Assembly (NCBI GenBank): GCA_000231825.2
Contig: JH720302.1
Coordinates: 1,288,899 to 1,352,898 of the forward strand
Reading direction: 5' to 3'
DNA from: Tetrahymena elliotti 4EA
Taxonomy: Eukaryota > Ciliophora > Oligohymenophorea > Hymenostomatida > Tetrahymenidae
DNA: 64,000 nucleotides
Positions within the stretch are counted from its first letter, which is position 1; each line of letters starts with the position of its first letter. Position numbers and translations under genes: made by a program. Under the pieces are notes generated by a model, which did no database searches, was not told where the DNA came from, and worked only from the letters and a program-made list of their open reading frames with translations. Positions 61,637 to 64,000 of the stretch are shown here, one piece after another.

Positions 61637-63375
61637 TTCTGTTTATTATCTAGCAATCTATAAGTCTTATTTTATTTTTAATTGTTACTTTAGTCACTAG
61701 AAAGTTTATAATTAATAAGTAAATCTTAATTAAGTATTATAATTATTGCGTACTCCAGAAACATTTCATAAATCTAATGATTATGAACAATCACTCTTAT
61801 TTATTTACTTATTTATCTTGTTTTACAGCATAAAAATAGTACAACAAACACCAATTAGAACAAACCATCTTTCTCACTTTTTTCAAATTTTAGAAAAGAC
61901 AAAAAAGATTTTAGAAACTAAATTCAATTTTAAATAAACAAAAATCGTTTATGGAATATCAGATCTCAAGAGGGAAACTCATAAATGTTTTATGGGATTT
62001 TTAGATATTTGAGATAAACCAAATATTTAAATTTTTTTTGGTACTAAATATGATAATTTTGTAATATTTTATCTATTTCACAATGTCTTTTACAAAATTA
62101 ATAAATTCAAATAAAATTTGCATAAATTAATAGTAAAAATTTGACCATAGTTAGATTGTCTACAGATTTAATTAAAGAATGGCATTCGCACTATATCAAA
62201 ATACGATTATATTACAATCTTTTTCAAAAAAATACACCTTAAAACGGAAATATAATTTATCAATTATTACTGATTGAAAATCTAATTAAATTAAAAAATT
62301 TATATTTTAGGATTAATCAAATGTAACACTCACCTTCTAAAATAATTTATTTATTTTTACAAGTTTTAGCTGTTAAAAAATTCTCTCAATTCCTCTTATC
62401 TTTACAACCACACTTTTTATTTAAATTATTTAGATCATGAACATATATTATGTATGACTTCTATTACTATTAAATTTCATTAAAAGGCGATCTAAATAAA
62501 TATTTATTTATTTTAAATTTATTGAATTGAATTATCCATTCGAGCTTTATCACCAAAAATGTAAAAAATATTAAAAAAATCCATAAATGGATGCCCAACA
62601 AGTTTAAATTTAAACATGCTTTTTTATTGATTTTTAAATTTATGGTTTTTAAGTTTTTCAATATATTCTTCAAACTTTAATAAATATTTTATTTTTTTTC
62701 TATTTTTAACTTTAACATAATTAATTTCTTTCTTCAATGTGATAAGTAAGTGTAATAGACCTATTTTAAATTTGTATTTACTAATTAGAAAATTCTTTTT
62801 TAGTTAAAAATAGATAAAAATAGTGTTTCTCTGTAAGTTAAAAATTTTAAATTTATAATTTTATCAAATTAATTTTAGTTTAGCAATCTTTTATAATTAA
62901 TTAAGAATATCTATTAATATTCTATATAAATTTATGTATTCAAAACTAAACTTCTTTTGAAGACTTTGCATTTAAAATTTCATAATTTTTTCATACTCAA
63001 ATACAAATATGAATTACGAATTAAAATATTTCATCATTTATTTCATAAATATTATTTGATTTATTGTTCAATCATAGCTACTTATTTTTTGAGTTATCTG
63101 ACTCATCTCCATATCTAAGATTTTATAGATTACATCACTATGAGTTTAATTTATATTATTTTATAAAATACAAAAATCTATCTACACTCTATTTATTAGT
63201 TAAGCTAAGTAGACCAAAAATAAAAAATAGAAAATTTTAGTTGTAAGAATATTTAGTTATTACAATAATCACATAAATTATTGTAAGATTATATCAACAT
63301 ATATTGATAAGAATTGAAAAATAGCATAAAAAGAATTAAAATTTTGTATTTTGCTAAATAAACTCACTTTTTGGC
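61637..63375. other. Intergenic
   Basis: Between the tmcB-like start and the next minus-strand gene's stop. AT-rich with palindromic AATTAATT-type runs. A standard-code ORF at 61746-61937 looks spurious. No gene, tRNA or strong repeat seen. Confidence 0.6.
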
Positions 63376-64000
63376 TCATATTTCAGCTTATTATTTGTTT
63401 TCGTCTTCTTTTGAATTGATATTATATGATTGATTAGACTTATTTTAATCTTCTTTTATATTGTTAAATTCAGTTTGAATGGGCTTTAATTGTATTTCTG
63501 AGCTGGATTAAAGTTATTCTTGTTATTTTTAGTTAGCTTAAGAGATTGTTAATTAATTGACTTATGTTAGCTTTTAAGATTATACTATTTAAAAAGTTGT
63601 TTTTAATTTTTATAAATTATTAGTAATAAAATCAGAATTCCTATTTGAGCCCATTGGTCTGGTTAATTATATTCTATCCTCTCTTAGTATTCTATTAGCT
63701 ACAATAAAATCATCTAATTTTTGCTAATAGTTTCTTATTAAAAATGTCTTGAGATATTTTTCATTGAATCTACTAAATTTAAATTATATTTTAGAGCCAA
63801 ATAGCTTTTCATCATATACATTGTTAAGTAACAAATCTATCTTTTATTTTTTGATGATAAAGTAATCTGTATCTGATAAATTTTCTTCATCTTGAATAAT
63901 TTCACTGTTGGTTTTAGACGATTATTTTACTATCTAAGTAACAGCTTTCCTTATTTACACTTCTTCATCTTATACTTAAGTTGGTTTTAAGATTTGTGCT
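63376..64000 (-). CDS. C-terminal part of an unrecognised protein
   Basis: Open on the minus strand from the window edge to TGA 63378-63376, about 208 codons, the 5' part outside. A charged segment (DEENLSDTDYFIIKKQKIDL) and a basic-hydrophobic one (FKFSRFNEKYLKTFLIRNYQ, then VANRILREDRIQLTRP) are followed by a Gln/Asn-rich tail with in-frame TAA. The first part could be the end of a structured domain or the cytoplasmic tail of a membrane protein. No family recognised. Confidence 0.75.

Noticed and set aside
61746..61937. Plus-strand 63-codon ORF upstream of the tmcB-like gene
   Set aside because: No protein-like pattern or splice context, and low-complexity AT codons; expected by chance.
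1..64000. tRNA, rRNA, telomere (C4A2) or CRISPR-type arrays
   Set aside because: I looked for T-loop GTTCGA boxes, clover-leaf stems, G4T2/C4A2 runs and spaced repeats and saw none; the short tandem arrays here have no spacers. A covariance-model search would be needed to exclude degenerate RNAs.

Overview
This window reads as macronuclear (somatic) DNA of an oligohymenophorean ciliate, most like Tetrahymena. The DNA is extremely A+T-rich. Long coding frames are full of in-frame TAA and TAG, and every gene whose end is visible stops at TGA, which is the ciliate nuclear code (TAA/TAG = Gln). Introns are GT-AG, mostly 50-300 nt. Because of the code, standard-code ORF finding shreds these genes. 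All models below were read by eye with TGA as the only stop, choosing introns by GT-AG and phase. In each multi-exon model exon lengths and phases add up, but no cDNA supports them.

Layout. 1-1035 is the 3' end of a multipass membrane protein gene, followed by decayed relics (2065-4099), the last resembling the same C-terminus. 4541-7553(-) is a two-TM, Asn-rich membrane protein. 9197-12808(+) is a 1203-codon intronless gene of unknown function. 13952-16409(+) is a COQ8/ABC1 kinase-like protein. 16839-18106(-) is a small Gly-rich membrane protein, probably mitochondrial. 18855-20654(-) is a coiled coil-SEP-UBX (UBXN11-like) protein. 21864-26217(+) is a HEAT-repeat protein of the PP2A-A/PP4R1 kind. 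27498-28545(-) is a frameshifted TPR-SET relic. 29545-30284(-) is PDCD5. 30815-34397(-) is PIG-Q/GPI1 in twelve exons. Then come three same-strand cytoskeletal-type genes: an alveolin-like protein (34993-37496), a B-box coiled-coil protein (38674-42012) and a SAXO-like protein (43231-44421). 44927-46736(+) is an mPGES2-like protein without the CPFC motif, and 47798-48688(+) a kinase without a glycine loop. 49396-50409(-) is a papain-family protease. 50410-55549 is a gene-free tract built largely of diverged duplications. 55550-61636(-) is a tmcB-like PAS membrane protein of 1886 aa. 63376-64000(-) is the 3' end of an unrecognised gene.

How they relate. There is no operon logic; neighbours are individually transcribed eukaryotic genes on both strands. 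The alveolin/B-box/SAXO run suggests a cortex or axoneme neighbourhood, but this may be chance. The most unusual content is (a) conserved-family proteins with altered signature residues (COQ8 KLAQ, mPGES2 without CPFC, kinase without G-loop), (b) a diverged ~1.5-1.6 kb non-coding segmental duplication and a near-identical 198-bp tandem duplication, and (c) genes caught in decay. I did not find a clearly new multi-gene system.
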